Shown here: positions 5,618 to 5,801 of the stretch, one piece after another
Layout of the letters: every line of letters begins with the position of its first letter
How positions within the stretch are numbered: position 1 is the first letter of the stretch
Origin: an uncultured Eubacteriales bacterium
GTDB lineage: Bacteria; Bacillota; Clostridia; Lachnospirales; Lachnospiraceae
Reading direction: 5' to 3'
DNA length: 5,801 bases
NCBI GenBank assembly: GCA_900545455.1
Contig: UQZF01000170.1
Location: 1-5,801 of the forward strand
The notes under the pieces: generated by a model
Told to the model about the DNA's origin: nothing
Databases searched by the model: none
Seen by the model: the letters and a program-made list of their open reading frames with translations, nothing else
Program-made: the position numbers and the translations under genes

Positions 5618-5801
5618 CTAATAAATATTTACAATATCAATGTTATTGTAAAAGAACTCAAGTATATCATCATATTTCATTCCCTGCTTAACCATTGCGG
5701 ATACCGCGTTCTGGCTCATTCCTATGCCGTGCCCGTATCCGCCTCCGGTTATGCGGTATCCTGTCACCGCACCATCCTCATAAATTTCCTCTATGTATAT
5801 G
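5618..5801 (-). CDS. SpoIID/LytB-domain protein, C-terminal 60 codons only
   Basis: Only the end of this gene is inside the window; its start and most of its body lie beyond the right edge. The 60 visible residues read in one open frame to a TAG at 5620-5618. They contain the hallmark end of the SpoIID/LytB domain: RITGGGYGHGIGMSQNAVSA (16-35), MVKQGMKYDDILEFFYNN (36-53) and a terminal VNIY. SpoIID is a lytic transglycosylase of peptidoglycan needed for engulfment during sporulation. Paralogues with the same domain (LytB-like amidase enhancers or uncharacterised exported proteins) share this C-terminus, so I cannot say which member this is, and I give no gene symbol. It converges on the YihY-family gene with 11 bases between the stops. 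Confidence 0.9.
   Translation of the reverse strand, partial: IYIEEIYEDGAVTGYRITGGGYGHGIGMSQNAVSAMVKQGMKYDDILEFFYNNIDIVNIY
5628..5652. repeat. AT-rich 9-bp perfect inverted repeat near the convergent gene ends
   Basis: TTTACAATA (5628-5636) and TATTGTAAA (5644-5652) are exact reverse complements around a 7-base centre. The repeat lies within the last codons of the SpoIID-domain gene and begins 21 bases after the YihY-family stop. On the minus strand it is followed by TATTTATTAG, weakly U-rich; on the plus strand no T-run follows. With only two G-C pairs in nine it is a poor intrinsic terminator, but it is the only stem seen at this convergent junction. Confidence 0.4.

Noticed and set aside
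5628..5652. The AT-rich stem as a true bidirectional Rho-independent terminator.
   Set aside because: The stem has only two G-C pairs and no clear T-run on the plus strand, so I list it only as an inverted repeat.

Overview
The window looks like an ordinary chromosomal stretch from a sporulating, low-to-mid GC Firmicute, most likely a clostridial (Lachnospiraceae-type) gut bacterium. The reasons are strong AGGAG-type ribosome sites, near-consensus sigma-A promoters, an adjacent scpA-scpB pair, a bacterial M18 aminopeptidase of the ApeA type, and a SpoIID/LytB-domain gene at the right edge. The family-level placement is inference from gene content and style; no ribosomal marker is present.

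Left and centre (1-3899, minus strand): four genes read right to left as an apparent operon, scpA (3781-2990), scpB (2993-2433), apeA (2395-1001) and prmA (952 to beyond the left edge). scpA and scpB overlap by 4 bases (ATGA), and the other two gaps are 37 and 48 bases with no convincing terminator. A near-consensus promoter (TTGTCA, 17-base spacer, TATGAT) lies about 55 bases upstream of scpA and supports a scpA start at 3781, not at the farther GTG at 3826. A perfect 10-bp inverted repeat places one arm in this promoter's spacer and the other over the scpA Shine-Dalgarno. This is the most unusual non-coding detail in the window.

Centre-right (3900-4790): a calcineurin-type metallophosphoesterase on the minus strand (4697-3900) sits upstream of the scp genes. 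It is divergent from a YihY/BrkB-family membrane protein on the plus strand (4791-5606). The 93-base spacer holds a second near-consensus promoter (TTGTCA, 17 bases, TATACT) for the membrane protein.

Right edge (5618-5801, minus strand): the last 60 codons of a SpoIID/LytB-domain protein, converging on the membrane gene with only 11 bases between the stops.

Together the genes cover chromosome segregation (ScpA/ScpB with SMC), ribosomal protein methylation (PrmA), peptide turnover (ApeA), an unassigned phosphoesterase, an unassigned inner-membrane protein and a probable cell-wall/sporulation protein. All seven genes belong to recognisable families. I see no CRISPR array, mobile element, tRNA, rRNA, toxin-antitoxin pair or defence cassette, and no stretch over 300 bases lacks a gene. 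I found no evidence for a previously undescribed system; the findings are modest regulatory or contextual points.
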